Assembly: GCA_050952225.1 (NCBI GenBank)
Contig: JBMNKL010000001.1
Span: 620,001 to 684,000 of the forward strand
Direction of reading: 5' to 3'
From: JBMNKL01 sp050952225
GTDB taxonomy: Bacteria; Bacillota; Clostridia; Acetivibrionales; DTU013
DNA: 64,000 nt
Position 1 is the first letter of the stretch; the number at the start of each line of letters is the position of its first letter. Shown here in pieces: positions 55,312 to 63,922 of this stretch. The translations under genes were made by a program, and so were the position numbers. The notes beneath the pieces are model-generated. The model was not told the DNA's origin, made no database searches, and saw nothing but the letters and a program-made list of their open reading frames with translations.

Positions 55312-55839
55312 ATGCCTGCACATAGGAAACTTGGACGTACTGCAGATCAAAGAAAAGCAATGCTGAAAGGCCTTGTTACTGCCTTGATGCATAAGGGCAG
55401 GATAGAAACCACCGAAGCGAGAGCGAAAGAGGTTCAGGCTATCGCTGAAAAGCTTATTGCCATGGCAGCTAAAGAAGACGGCAACATGACGTCGAAGCAA
55501 ATAAAGGTAACCGTTGCGAAAACGGACAGCAAAGGCAGAAAGATAACCAAGACCGTCACTTCAAAAAACGGCAGGAAATACGAGGTTGTTGAAAGGGAGA
55601 CAAAGACCGAACTGGTAACGGTTGACAATCCGTCGAGGCTTAATGCGAGAAGAAGAGCCATGAAATGGATATACAGGGTAAAAGATGAGGATGGCAAGTA
55701 CATCAACATAGTTGACAAGCTTTTCGATGAAATCGGGCCAAAATTCAAGGGAGTCAACGGCGGCTATACCAGGATATACAAGCTTGGCCCCAGGAGAGGC
55801 GATGCCGCGCAGATGGTATACCTTGAATTGACCAAGTGA
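55312..55839 (+). CDS. rplQ: 50S ribosomal protein L17, long form
   Basis: 175 aa, ATG after GGGAGG. The ends are conserved (MPAHRKLGRTADQRKAML; GGYTRIYKLGPRRGDAAQMVYLEL). Between them lies an insert of about 60 residues rich in K, T and V (starting after MAAKEDGNMTSKQ), so it is longer than the common 112-120 aa. Similar long L17 proteins occur in some Clostridia (from memory). It is the last gene of the alpha operon. Confidence 0.95.
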   Translation: MPAHRKLGRTADQRKAMLKGLVTALMHKGRIETTEARAKEVQAIAEKLIAMAAKEDGNMTSKQIKVTVAKTDSKGRKITKTVTSKNGRKYEVVERETKTELVTVDNPSRLNARRRAMKWIYRVKDEDGKYINIVDKLFDEIGPKFKGVNGGYTRIYKLGPRRGDAAQMVYLELTK

Positions 55840-55935
55840 CAGTATTGCAAAACATGTTAACAACGCTAGGGATTTGCCGTTATATATGCGCTTATCCCTA
55901 ATTTTATTTTATCAAGAAGAAACGGGTAGGATAAA

Positions 55936-56796
55936 ATGCCGGGAAGCAAAAACATTATCGAAATAAACCAGGCAGGCTATATATATAAATCAGGAAGCGA
56001 AACCAGGCCGGATGTTATCGCGCTGCAGGACATCGGGCTTTCGGTCGTTGAAGGCGAATTTCTTGCTATCCTGGGAAGAAACGGTTCAGGGAAATCGACG
56101 CTGGCCAAATTAATGAACGCACTGCTTTTACCCACAAGCGGAACGGTTGTAGTTTATGGATTTGATACGCTAAACGGGGAATATCTCTGGAAAATCAGGA
56201 GCCTGACGGGTATGGTTTTCCAGAACCCGGACAACCAGATAGTGGGGACGGTCGTGGAGGAAGATGTCGCATTTGGCCCTGAGAACCTGGGAGTACCGCC
56301 GAAGGAAATCAGGAAACGGGTCGATGAGGCACTGGCTACGATCGGCATGTCGGAGTACAAGAAGCATGCGCCGCATTTGCTGTCAGGCGGTCAGAAACAG
56401 AGGGTGGCAATTGCGGGGATACTGGCCATGAAACCGAAATGCATCGTACTGGACGAGGCAACCGCTATGTTGGACCCCATAGGCAGGAAAGAAGTTATGC
56501 GCATTTTGAGAAAGCTGAACAATGAGGAGGGTATCACCATAATACATATCACCCACCACATGGATGAAGCGGTGGAAGCGGACAGGATATTGGTGATTGA
56601 CGGCGGCAAAAGGGTTATGCTTGGGACTCCAAGGGAAGTGTTCAGCGATATCGGGAAAATTAAAAGCCTGGGCCTGGACGTGCCGCAGGTGACAGAACTT
56701 ATGCATGAACTAAACAAAGCGGGATATAGTTTTCCGACAGACATACTCACGGTGGAGGAGGCACTTCAACAACTGCTGAGTGAACTTAAACCCTGA
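55936..56796 (+). CDS. ecfA1: ECF transporter ATPase, EcfA1 type
   Basis: 286 aa ABC ATPase. Walker A GRNGSGKSTLAKLMN near 50, Q-loop VFQNPDNQIVGTVVEEDVAFG, signature LSGGQKQRVAIAGILAMKP and Walker B CIVLDEATAMLDP. The VVEEDVAFGPENLG segment is typical of energy-coupling-factor ATPases. With EcfA2 and EcfT it powers uptake of vitamins or metals through separate S components; none is encoded in the window. Confidence 0.94.
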   Translation: MPGSKNIIEINQAGYIYKSGSETRPDVIALQDIGLSVVEGEFLAILGRNGSGKSTLAKLMNALLLPTSGTVVVYGFDTLNGEYLWKIRSLTGMVFQNPDNQIVGTVVEEDVAFGPENLGVPPKEIRKRVDEALATIGMSEYKKHAPHLLSGGQKQRVAIAGILAMKPKCIVLDEATAMLDPIGRKEVMRILRKLNNEEGITIIHITHHMDEAVEADRILVIDGGKRVMLGTPREVFSDIGKIKSLGLDVPQVTELMHELNKAGYSFPTDILTVEEALQQLLSELKP

Positions 56797-56812
56797 TGAG
56801 GACATTAATAAC

Positions 56813-57424
56813 TCAGCATGGCACACCCTGCCTTTTTACCGATCTGTATACCCTTATGCCGCCGCTCTTCGCGACGTCAGAGACATTGGAGAAACGGTTT
56901 TCCATTATCGTTCTGAGCGTTGATCCTCCCTTGTTGTGGTAAGCCACAAGCCAGAGCGCTCCATCAGGGTTCAGCCGGTCATATGCCTGGCGGATAAGGT
57001 TTGTGAGAAGCTTTTTTCCGGATGCAATCGGGGGATTGGTCACAATATCGTCAAATGTCATTCCGTCAAGCGATGAAAACAAGTCGCTTTTGACAGTCCT
57101 GACCTCGAGACGGTTTTTCAGCGCATTCATCGTGGCGTAATCAACCGCCCTTTCGTTAATATCGGAAAGGTATACTGCCTGTCCAGGGTAAAGGGCTTTT
57201 ATAAAAAGACCGATTGCGCCATAACCGCATCCCAGGTCAAGCACCGTTTTCCCGGAAGGGCTGAAAACTTCGATAAGCAGCCGGGACGCCCTGTCAACCT
57301 TGTTCTCGAATGCAAACACACCGCTTACCGACGTAAGGTAAAGCCCGGTATTTTTTATTACCTGCCGAAAGGAGCGTTCCTTTATTTCACTGGCAGGTTT
57401 TTCGGTAAAATAATGCTCGCTCAT
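56813..57424 (-). CDS. Class I SAM methyltransferase, RsmC-like
   Basis: 203 aa. The SAM motif is VLDLGCGYGAIGLFIKAL near 58-75, and the catalytic-type motif VTNPPIASGKK near 122 resembles the NPPF/NPPY motif of guanine or glutamine N-methyltransferases. It matches the C-terminal domain of RsmC/RlmG and stand-alone Firmicutes homologues (YbxB-like), which probably methylate rRNA. It lies on the reverse strand between the two ECF ATPase genes, splitting an operon that is usually continuous. Confidence 0.88.
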   Translation of the reverse strand: MSEHYFTEKPASEIKERSFRQVIKNTGLYLTSVSGVFAFENKVDRASRLLIEVFSPSGKTVLDLGCGYGAIGLFIKALYPGQAVYLSDINERAVDYATMNALKNRLEVRTVKSDLFSSLDGMTFDDIVTNPPIASGKKLLTNLIRQAYDRLNPDGALWLVAYHNKGGSTLRTIMENRFSNVSDVAKSGGIRVYRSVKRQGVPC

Positions 57425-57519
57425 GCAATTAACCTTTCCTGCGGGCGATTGTGGAATATTTTATGGCTCTTGCCCGCGTTCTTTATTGTAGCAGAAAGCC
57501 GGGGGCATGCAAAAAAAAC

Positions 57520-57547
57520 TTGAAGTTATTTTCAGTACTATTATAAT
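57520..57547 (+). promoter_or_regulatory. Predicted promoter of ecfA2-ecfT
   Basis: TTGAAG and TATAAT are separated by 16 bp, about 90 bases before ecfA2. It would compensate for the separation from ecfA1 caused by the inverted methyltransferase gene. Confidence 0.55.
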
Positions 57548-57637
57548 AGTAAACATTAGGTATAATAAAAACGCAAACCAAAAAACTCGTGCATACGGGC
57601 GCAACGGCGCAAATAAAGCTGAGTCCTGGAGATTGAT

Positions 57638-58498
57638 ATGCCGATTGTTGTAGAAAACCTGACATTTACTTATATGCAGGGAACACCGTTTGAAAAAACG
57701 GCGCTGAAAAATATAAACCTTAGAATTGAAGATGGCGAATTTTTGGGCATCATAGGCCACACCGGCTCGGGGAAATCCACGTTGATACAGCATTTCAACG
57801 GCCTGCTGAAGCCGATTTCAGGAAAGGTCGTTATAAACGGGCTTGATACCTCGGGCAAAAACCTCAAGGAGCTGAGGCGGCATGTGGGCATAGTGTTTCA
57901 ATACCCTGAGCACCAGCTTTTTGAGGAGACGGTGTACAAGGACATAGCTTTCGGTTTGCGGAGGCAGAACGTCCCCGAAGACGAGATCAGGCGGATTATT
58001 ATGGAGGTTATCGCCGTTGTCGGCCTGGACGAAAGCGTACTTGAGAAATCGCCTTTTGAGCTTTCGGGGGGCCAGAAGCGCAGGGTTGCCATAGCCGGGG
58101 TCCTGGCCATGAAACCGAGCATCCTTGTTCTTGACGAACCGACAGCCGGGCTCGATCCCAGGGGGCGGGACGAGATATTCGGTTTTATAACGGAAATACA
58201 TGAGTCGATGGGAATAACGGTAATACTTGTATCCCACAACATGGAAGATATAGCCAGGCTGGTTGACAGGGTAATTGTCATAAACGAGGGAAAAATCGAG
58301 ATGGACGGCCCGGTGGACGAAATTTTTGCGGATGTTGAAAGGCTTGAAGATATTGGTTTGTCGGCGCCCCCGGTCGCGTACCTTATGAGGGAGCTTAAAA
58401 AAACCCTGCCTGGAATAAATGACAGGGTTTATACGGTGGCTGCCGCCCGGGATGAACTGCTCAAGCATTTGAAAGCAAGGGGTGAAATAATTGATTAA
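57638..58498 (+). CDS. ecfA2: ECF transporter ATPase, EcfA2 type
   Basis: 286 aa. Walker A GHTGSGKSTLIQHFNGLL near 37, Q-loop VFQYPEHQLFEETVYKDIAFG, signature LSGGQKRRVAIAGVLAMKP and Walker B ILVLDEPTAGLDPRG. The phrase YPEHQLFEETV is characteristic of EcfA2. It ends 8 bp inside the ecfT start. Confidence 0.95.
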   Translation: MPIVVENLTFTYMQGTPFEKTALKNINLRIEDGEFLGIIGHTGSGKSTLIQHFNGLLKPISGKVVINGLDTSGKNLKELRRHVGIVFQYPEHQLFEETVYKDIAFGLRRQNVPEDEIRRIIMEVIAVVGLDESVLEKSPFELSGGQKRRVAIAGVLAMKPSILVLDEPTAGLDPRGRDEIFGFITEIHESMGITVILVSHNMEDIARLVDRVIVINEGKIEMDGPVDEIFADVERLEDIGLSAPPVAYLMRELKKTLPGINDRVYTVAAARDELLKHLKARGEIID

Positions 58499-59294
58499 TA
58501 CCAGTATAACCATCGGCCAGTATATACCGGGCGATTCGATAATTCATAAGGCTGACCCGAGGACAAAGATAATATTTACCATGACGTTTATGGTAATGGT
58601 ATTTCTCATAAGCTCCTTCTGGCTGTTTACTGCCATGGTGATGTTTACGCTGATAGCCGTACTGGTATCCGGTGTGCCCATAAAATATACCTTAAGAGGT
58701 TTGAAGCCTCTGATATTCATAATCTTGTTCACGGCGGCAATCAACATTTTTACGACCGGCGGAACACCGATATCGAGTATATTTCCGCTTAAATACATAA
58801 CATACGAAGGGCTGGCATTGGCATTAAAATTAGCCGTACGCCTGGCGATGATCATTGTCGGCGGTTCTTTGCTGACCCTTACCACAACGCCGATTTTGCT
58901 GACCGACGGGATCGAAAGTTTGCTCGGGCCTCTTGGAAGAATTGGCCTGCCCACCCACGAACTGGCCATGATGATGTCTATTGCGCTGAGGTTTATCCCG
59001 ACGCTGCTGGAAGAAACCGATAAGATTATGAAAGCGCAAGCGTCAAGGGGGGCCGACTTTGATACGGGAAACCTGGTCCAGCGCGCCAAAAGTTTTATAC
59101 CGGTGCTGGTGCCGCTATTTGTAAGCGCGTTCCGCAGGGCCGAAGAACTGGCGACAGCCATGGAAGCCCGTTGTTACAGGGGAGGCAAGGGAAGGACAAG
59201 ATTGCGCCAGTTGAAGTTTACCGATGCCGATTTGAAGATAGCATTGGTTACAGTAGTTTTTTTCGCTTCTCTGCTTATACTGGAATACATATAA
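58491..59294 (+). CDS. ecfT: ECF transporter transmembrane protein EcfT
   Basis: 267 aa from a TTG overlapping ecfA2 (TTGATTAA), so translation is probably coupled. Four to five membrane helices, and the coupling helices with MMSIALRFIPTLLEETDKI and the Ala-Arg-Gly type motifs QASRGADF and MEARCYRGG that dock the two ATPases. IHKADPRTKI at the N-terminus is also typical. Confidence 0.94.
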   Translation: MINTSITIGQYIPGDSIIHKADPRTKIIFTMTFMVMVFLISSFWLFTAMVMFTLIAVLVSGVPIKYTLRGLKPLIFIILFTAAINIFTTGGTPISSIFPLKYITYEGLALALKLAVRLAMIIVGGSLLTLTTTPILLTDGIESLLGPLGRIGLPTHELAMMMSIALRFIPTLLEETDKIMKAQASRGADFDTGNLVQRAKSFIPVLVPLFVSAFRRAEELATAMEARCYRGGKGRTRLRQLKFTDADLKIALVTVVFFASLLILEYI

Positions 59295-59412
59295 AGAAGA
59301 CAACTATACCAGCATCTGATACCGATATATAAAACTTATCTCAACTTAAACGCAGGAGCTTGTGCGCCCGGTATGAGATGCCCGGGAAAATGTAAATAAG
59401 GGGGCGTTTATT

Positions 59413-60726
59413 ATGCTTGAGATAAAAAGCAAGGTACACGGTTTCCTGAAAAAATACGGAATGGATGCCGAAAGCGTCGATCTTGACAAGAACTGCAAAA
59501 TATTCATGGACGAAATGCAAAAAGGGCTTGACGGTCATGCTTCTTTGCTTATGCTCCCGACTTATATCAGGATGGACAAGGATATCCCGCTTATGGAACC
59601 CGTTATCGCGGTCGATGCCGGAGGTACGAATTTCAGGGTTGCCGTGATACATTTCAATAAGAATAACGAGCCGGTAATCGAAGACTTCAGGCTCCATTCC
59701 ATGCCCGGATCAAACGGCGAAATTTCTAAGGATGAGTTTTTTGAAACCATGGCCGGCTACATACTTCCGGTGCTGCATAGAAGCGGCAAAATCAGCTTTT
59801 GCTTCTCATACCCGGCAGAAATCATGCCGGACAGGGACGGAAAATTATCAAGTTTACCAAGGAAGTAAAGGTTAAAGGCGCCGGAGGCGAACTCCTTGGA
59901 AAGAATCTTCTTGAAGCCTTGAAGAAGCTCGGCTGCCGGGATAAAAAGAGCATCATCGTGCTAAATGACACCGTTGCCACGCTGCTGGCAGGGAAAGCGG
60001 CTTCGCCGGGAAGGCAGTTTGACGGCTATATTGGGTACATACTCGGTACGGGCACGAACATATGCTACGCGGAGAAGTGCCGCAACATCGGGAAAATTCC
60101 CGGCCTGGCAGGAAGTGACGGTTTGATGCTGATAAACATGGAGTCCGGCGGTTATGGCAAAGCGCCAAGGGGACAGATAGATCTGGAATTTGACAGCACA
60201 ACTGCAAACCCGGGAGAATATGCTTTTGAAAAAGCAATCTCGGGCGCATACCAGGGAGGTCTGGTCCTCGCGGTCATAAAGAAAGCCTGCTCCGAAGGGA
60301 TATTTTCAACGGTGTTTTCATCGGAAATAGCTAATGTTTCCGGTCTTGAGGCAAGGGAAGTGGACGACTTTCTTTTTTATCCGTATGGAAACAATACGCT
60401 GGCGGCATGCTGCAACAAGTCGGGCCTTGGAAGAAGACAGGATGGCGTTATTTTACCTGGCAGATAACATTTTCGAGAGAATGGCTAAATTTGTTGCATT
60501 CAGTTTAACCGCGGTGCTTGAAAAGGCGGGAAGGGGGTATAACCCCTGCAAACCCGTATGCATAACGGCGGACGGCTCCACTTTCTACAAATCGAAACTG
60601 TTCAGGGGCAAACTTGATCATTATATCAAGATGTACACAAACGAGGTAAAAGGCATATACTGCGAATTTGTAAAAGTGGACAACGGAACATTGATTGGAA
60701 CTGCTATCGCAGGATTGATAAACTAG
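59413..60726 (+). CDS. Eukaryote-type hexokinase, two apparent frameshifts
   Basis: Three consecutive frames together give a protein of about 437 aa of the Hexokinase_1/2 family: VIAVDAGGTNFRVAVI (ATP phosphate loop), FSYPAEI, IVLNDTVATLLAGKA (substrate aspartate), YILGTGTNICYAE, INMESGGYG and ITADGSTFYKSKLF. One base is missing at 59839-59840 (GG- before AAAATT) and one is extra at 60426-60429 (CTTG before GAAGAA). Hexokinases of this type are unusual in bacteria but occur in some Clostridia. It would phosphorylate glucose or related sugars. It is flanked by ecfT and truA, with no sugar genes nearby. Confidence 0.85.
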
Positions 60727-60757
60727 CTGGGAGCCGGCTTAGTGCAGGGATATGGGA

Positions 60758-61554
60758 ATGAACGGCATGAGAAATATAAAACTGGTTTTGGAATATGACG
60801 GGACTGCCTACCACGGATGGCAAAGCCAGGTTAACGCAATAACAGTACAGGATACGCTTGCTGCCGCAATTTACAGGCTGACAGGCGAGAAATGCAGTGT
60901 GACAGGTTCCAGCAGGACCGATACCGGCGTTCACGCATTGGCTTTTGTGTGTAATTTTTTTACCGCCTCTTCCATTCCTGCTGAGAAATTTTCGTTTGCC
61001 CTCAATACACTGCTGCCGGAAGACATAGTGGTTAAAAGCTCACAGGAAGTTCCGCCGGATTTCCATTCCCAGTTTTGCGCGAAGGGGAAAAAATATATAT
61101 ACCTGGTTTATAATTCTGTTTTTCCCCCGGCGCTTTTGAGGCATAGGGCATACCACGTCTATTATCCGCTCAATATCGACGCTATGCGGGAAGCAGCCGG
61201 GTATTTTCCGGGCACACATGATTTCAGCGCTTTCAGTGCTTCAGGCGGGGACAGGAAAACAATGGTCAGAACGGTTACAAAGGCAACTGTTGACAGTATT
61301 GAAACATTTGGGACATTTCCTGTTTTTAGCTGTTCTGAAGGCAATCTGATCAGGTTTTCCGTTACGGGGAACGGTTTTCTGTACAACATGGTGAGAATTA
61401 TGGCAGGAACGCTCGTTGAAGTCGGGTTCGGCAAACTGAAGCCCAAAGATATCCCGGGATCATTGCCGGCCGTGACAGGAGAAAAGCCGGCAGGACAGCG
61501 CCGGCCCACGGGCTTTACCTGGCGGAAGTTTATTATGATGACCTTGAAAAATGA
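60758..61554 (+). CDS. truA: tRNA pseudouridine synthase A, one apparent frameshift
   Basis: The N-terminal part has EYDGTAYHGWQSQ and the catalytic aspartate in SSRTDTGVHALAF; it modifies positions 38-40 of tRNAs. The frame as given drifts into unrelated sequence after EKPAGQ. Restoring one base after 61494 (GG- before ACA) gives GxTAPAHGLYLAEVYYDDLEK and a TGA at 61552, the normal TruA ending. The longest given frame, to 61627, is therefore probably wrong at its end. Three in-frame ATGs at 60752, 60758 and 60767 make the start uncertain. Confidence 0.88.
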
Positions 61555-61645
61555 AATGACGGACGATTATCGCGGAGATACGGGCATAATAAGGCAACAA
61601 TTGAGAGATAACGGAGAGATAAATTAAAATTATCGCAATTTGCAC

Positions 61646-61675
61646 TTGACAGTCTGATTAACCCTGTATTATTAT
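61646..61675 (+). promoter_or_regulatory. Predicted promoter and leader of rplM-rpsI
   Basis: TTGACA and TATTAT are separated by 18 bp. The leader of about 85 bases contains GCCTTAAC...GTTAAAGGC, a hairpin with GGGCAATTAATCC in its loop. Its position matches the L13 leader known from Bacillus, but I did not compare it with a model. Confidence 0.6.
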
Positions 61676-61766
61676 AGTAAAGTGCCTTAACGGGCAATTA
61701 ATCCGGCATTTTGTTAAAGGCCGGCTGAAATATACAAGCAATGCGATTGAGGAGGAAAAATAGCAC

Positions 61767-62202
61767 ATGAAGACCTATATGGCAAAAGCCGGAGAAATCC
61801 GGAGGAAATGGTATGTAGTCGATGCCGCCGGCAAGCCGCTGGGAAGACTTGCAAGTGAAGTGGCTGCGATATTGAGGGGAAAGAACAAGCCTATATATAC
61901 GCCTCACGTAGATACGGGCGACTATGTAATAGTAATCAATGCGGAAAAAGTCGTTCTGACCGGAAACAAGCCCGATCAGAAAGTTTACAGGCGTCATTCC
62001 GGGATGGCCCGGTGGGTTGAAGGAAGTAAAATTCAAGTCAATGATTTCGAAGCGTCCTGAAAGAGTCATTGAGCTTGCCGTTAAAGGAATGCTTCCGCAT
62101 AACAGCCTGGGACGCGCAATGTTTAGAAAACTCAAGGTTTACAGGGGCCCGGAGCACAACCATCAGGCACAGAAGCCGGAAATCCTGGAAATCAATGTTT
62201 AG
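61767..62202 (+). CDS. rplM: 50S ribosomal protein L13, one apparent frameshift
   Basis: The ATG follows TTGAGGAGGAAAAA. KTYMAKAGEIRRKWYVVDAAGKPLGRLASEV begins the protein (key part). An extra base at 62001-62004 (GGGA before TGGCCC) breaks the conserved HSG|WPGGLKEVKF. The other frame continues to RVIELAVKGMLPHNSLGRAMF and the end. Corrected length is about 144 aa, normal for L13. Confidence 0.92.
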
Positions 62203-62223
62203 TGCGGACGGAGGAGTATGAAT

Positions 62224-62616
62224 ATGTCAAAGGTACAGTATTACGGAACAGGAAGAAGAAAGAAATCGGTCGCCAGGGTCAGGCTGTTGCCCGGTGACGG
62301 GAAAATATTGATAAATGACAGAACTCTTGATGATTATTTCGGGCTGGAGACACTTAAGGTTATCGTAAAGCAACCTCTTGTGCTGACCAACACGGAATCC
62401 AAGTTTGACGTATTGTGCAAGGTTGTCGGCGGTGGCTTTACCGGACAGGCCGGGGCAATAAGGCATGGTATTGCAAGGGCGCTGGTGAAAGCGGACGAGG
62501 AGTTTAAACCGGTATTGAAGAAAGCCGGTTACCTGACACGGGACCCGAGAATGAAAGAGAGAAAGAAATACGGACTTAAAAAGGCAAGAAAAGCATCACA
62601 GTTCTCGAAGAGATAA
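62224..62616 (+). CDS. rpsI: 30S ribosomal protein S9
   Basis: 130 aa; the ATG at 62224 is seven bases after GAGGAG, better than the ATG two codons earlier. YYGTGRRKKSVARVRLLPG, GGGFTGQAGAIRHGIARAL and the tail KARKASQFSKR, which reaches the P-site tRNA, identify it. It follows rplM as usual. Confidence 0.97.
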   Translation: MSKVQYYGTGRRKKSVARVRLLPGDGKILINDRTLDDYFGLETLKVIVKQPLVLTNTESKFDVLCKVVGGGFTGQAGAIRHGIARALVKADEEFKPVLKKAGYLTRDPRMKERKKYGLKKARKASQFSKR

Positions 62617-62673
62617 ATTATTGTTTCATTACACACGAGTTTGTTTACAATTACAAAGTTTGCATATCGCAAT

Positions 62674-62714
62674 CGCCAACCGTCAGGGGGAGAATTCCCT
62701 TTGGCGGTTTTTTT
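62674..62714 (+). terminator. Terminator of rplM-rpsI
   Basis: CGCCAA pairs with TTGGCG, with an inner GGG/CCC pairing, followed by GTTTTTTT. The rest of 62717-62877 is AT-rich with no clear gene. Confidence 0.85.
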
Positions 62715-62877
62715 GTGTGTATTTATACCGGTCAGGATTTAAGCATATGGAGATAATTGTATATCTATTATATAATATCTGTGTTATAAATAAGCGTAGC
62801 CCTATAAATACAAATCAGACACGGATTTGATGGCAAAAAAGATAAACGGGTAAAGCATTGTGGGATATGGAGTTCCT

Positions 62878-63675
62878 ATGCTTACTCCTGTTTACCATGA
62901 TACTTTCAGGTATCAGGTTAGGGAGTTTACTAGAAATCCTGCACGACTCGTCCTTGACATTGGTAATACAGGTGGTGAAACACTTGTAGTTACTAATGAC
63001 AATTTTTACTTCTCTATCTATGATAGAGAAGGTAACGAAATTGCAGGTTCCAAAGTGCAGGGGGCACCAGTCCACATTGCACCTGGGGAAATCAAGAGGG
63101 TTGTGGTAACAGCCCAAAATCCAGAGGCAGGTTTTGTTCATCTTAAGTTTGGGGGATTGGATTACACTCTTGTGAATCCTATCTTCCTTCCTTTGGGTAA
63201 CGAGGCTGATGATGTTGTAGATACTACCCCATACTACAAGTATGGATACACCCTCGAAGATGAGAATGGTGTTCCGTTTCTTGTAGCAGTACAGGCTGGT
63301 CAAGTAATCGGGAACGGCAAGGCAAAAGTCGTGGCGAGTGGTCTGACTGTAGTGGAAAACGAGAGAATAGGTCCCCTTGAAAAAGGGGATGGGTTCTTGG
63401 CTCTTGTTGGGGTCAAAATAGCCAATACCTCTAATGAAGTGATGACAATAGATAAACTTCGCATTACTAGTGGAGGAACGATGATTGATGTCACAGAAGA
63501 GGATTTGGATGTCTTGGGTGATAAGGCATTGCCTTTCACTGTAAGCCCTCACTCTATCGTAGAAGGTTGGATTCCTTTCAAGGTTAGGGATGGAAGGGAT
63601 GGTTATGGTATTGTTCTTTACACCAACCTTGGTGGATTTGTTCTGAACAACCTTCAGACTTATCCAATCTTCTAG
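62878..63675 (+). CDS. Uncharacterised beta-rich protein of foreign-looking composition
   Basis: 265 aa from an ATG after GGAG; a GTG at 62860 is the alternative, and an in-frame stop at 62851 blocks any longer form. The protein looks like two beta-sandwich units: YQVREFTRNPARLVLDIGNTGG... up to about 105, and VIGNGKAKVVASGLTVVENERI... with FLALVGVKIANTSNEVMTIDKL after it, which resembles DUF4352-type extracellular domains. No signal peptide is present. Codon choice (many CCT, ACT, GTT, TTC with low CCG/GCG) is unlike its neighbours. It may be a remnant or acquired gene that lost its 5' part. I do not know its function. Confidence 0.6.
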   Translation: MLTPVYHDTFRYQVREFTRNPARLVLDIGNTGGETLVVTNDNFYFSIYDREGNEIAGSKVQGAPVHIAPGEIKRVVVTAQNPEAGFVHLKFGGLDYTLVNPIFLPLGNEADDVVDTTPYYKYGYTLEDENGVPFLVAVQAGQVIGNGKAKVVASGLTVVENERIGPLEKGDGFLALVGVKIANTSNEVMTIDKLRITSGGTMIDVTEEDLDVLGDKALPFTVSPHSIVEGWIPFKVRDGRDGYGIVLYTNLGGFVLNNLQTYPIF

Positions 63676-63708
63676 ATCATTAACACTGAGCCATATTTTG
63701 TTTATAAA

Positions 63709-63730
63709 AAAAGTAAACTTGTTTACTTTT
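63709..63730. terminator. AT-rich perfect palindrome, terminator or operator
   Basis: AAAAGTAAAC and GTTTACTTTT are exact inverted repeats with two bases between. As RNA the centre would open to a loop and the T-rich 3' arm could end transcription of the gene at 62878. A protein-binding operator is an alternative. Confidence 0.5.
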
Positions 63731-63775
63731 CAATTAACCGCAACAAGCTGACACTATCCATTATATGCGGATATG

Positions 63776-63804
63776 TTGAAACTCGGAGGTGTATTTGGTA
63801 TAAT
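63776..63804 (+). promoter_or_regulatory. Predicted promoter of the amidohydrolase gene
   Basis: TTGAAA and TATAAT are separated by 17 bp, about 120 bases before the start codon. The leader contains the hairpin at 63867-63886. Confidence 0.7.
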
Positions 63805-63866
63805 TTCAATGTTGTTGCGGAGGGTGGTGCCCTGCGTATGAAATATGAATATTGCGTATAAAGGAG

Positions 63867-63895
63867 CCCGGCCGATCAATGCCGGGTGTTATTTT
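63867..63895 (+). terminator. Leader hairpin, weak attenuator candidate
   Basis: CCCGGC and GCCGGG enclose eight bases, followed by TGTTATTTT. It lies between a good promoter and the AGGAGG of the next gene. The T-run is broken, so termination would be partial at best. Confidence 0.4.
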
Positions 63896-63922
63896 GATGC
63901 TGTGGGTAATAGGAGGTTCAGC

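Noticed and set aside
61555..61627. C-terminal extension of TruA
   Set aside because: It is read in the wrong frame after a one-base loss near 61494; the corrected frame stops at 61554 with the normal family ending.
62815..63552. 245-aa reverse-strand frame opposite the gene at 62878
   Set aside because: It is the mirror of a better supported frame, rich in Ser, Cys and Ile as mirror frames are, and lacks a ribosome-binding site.
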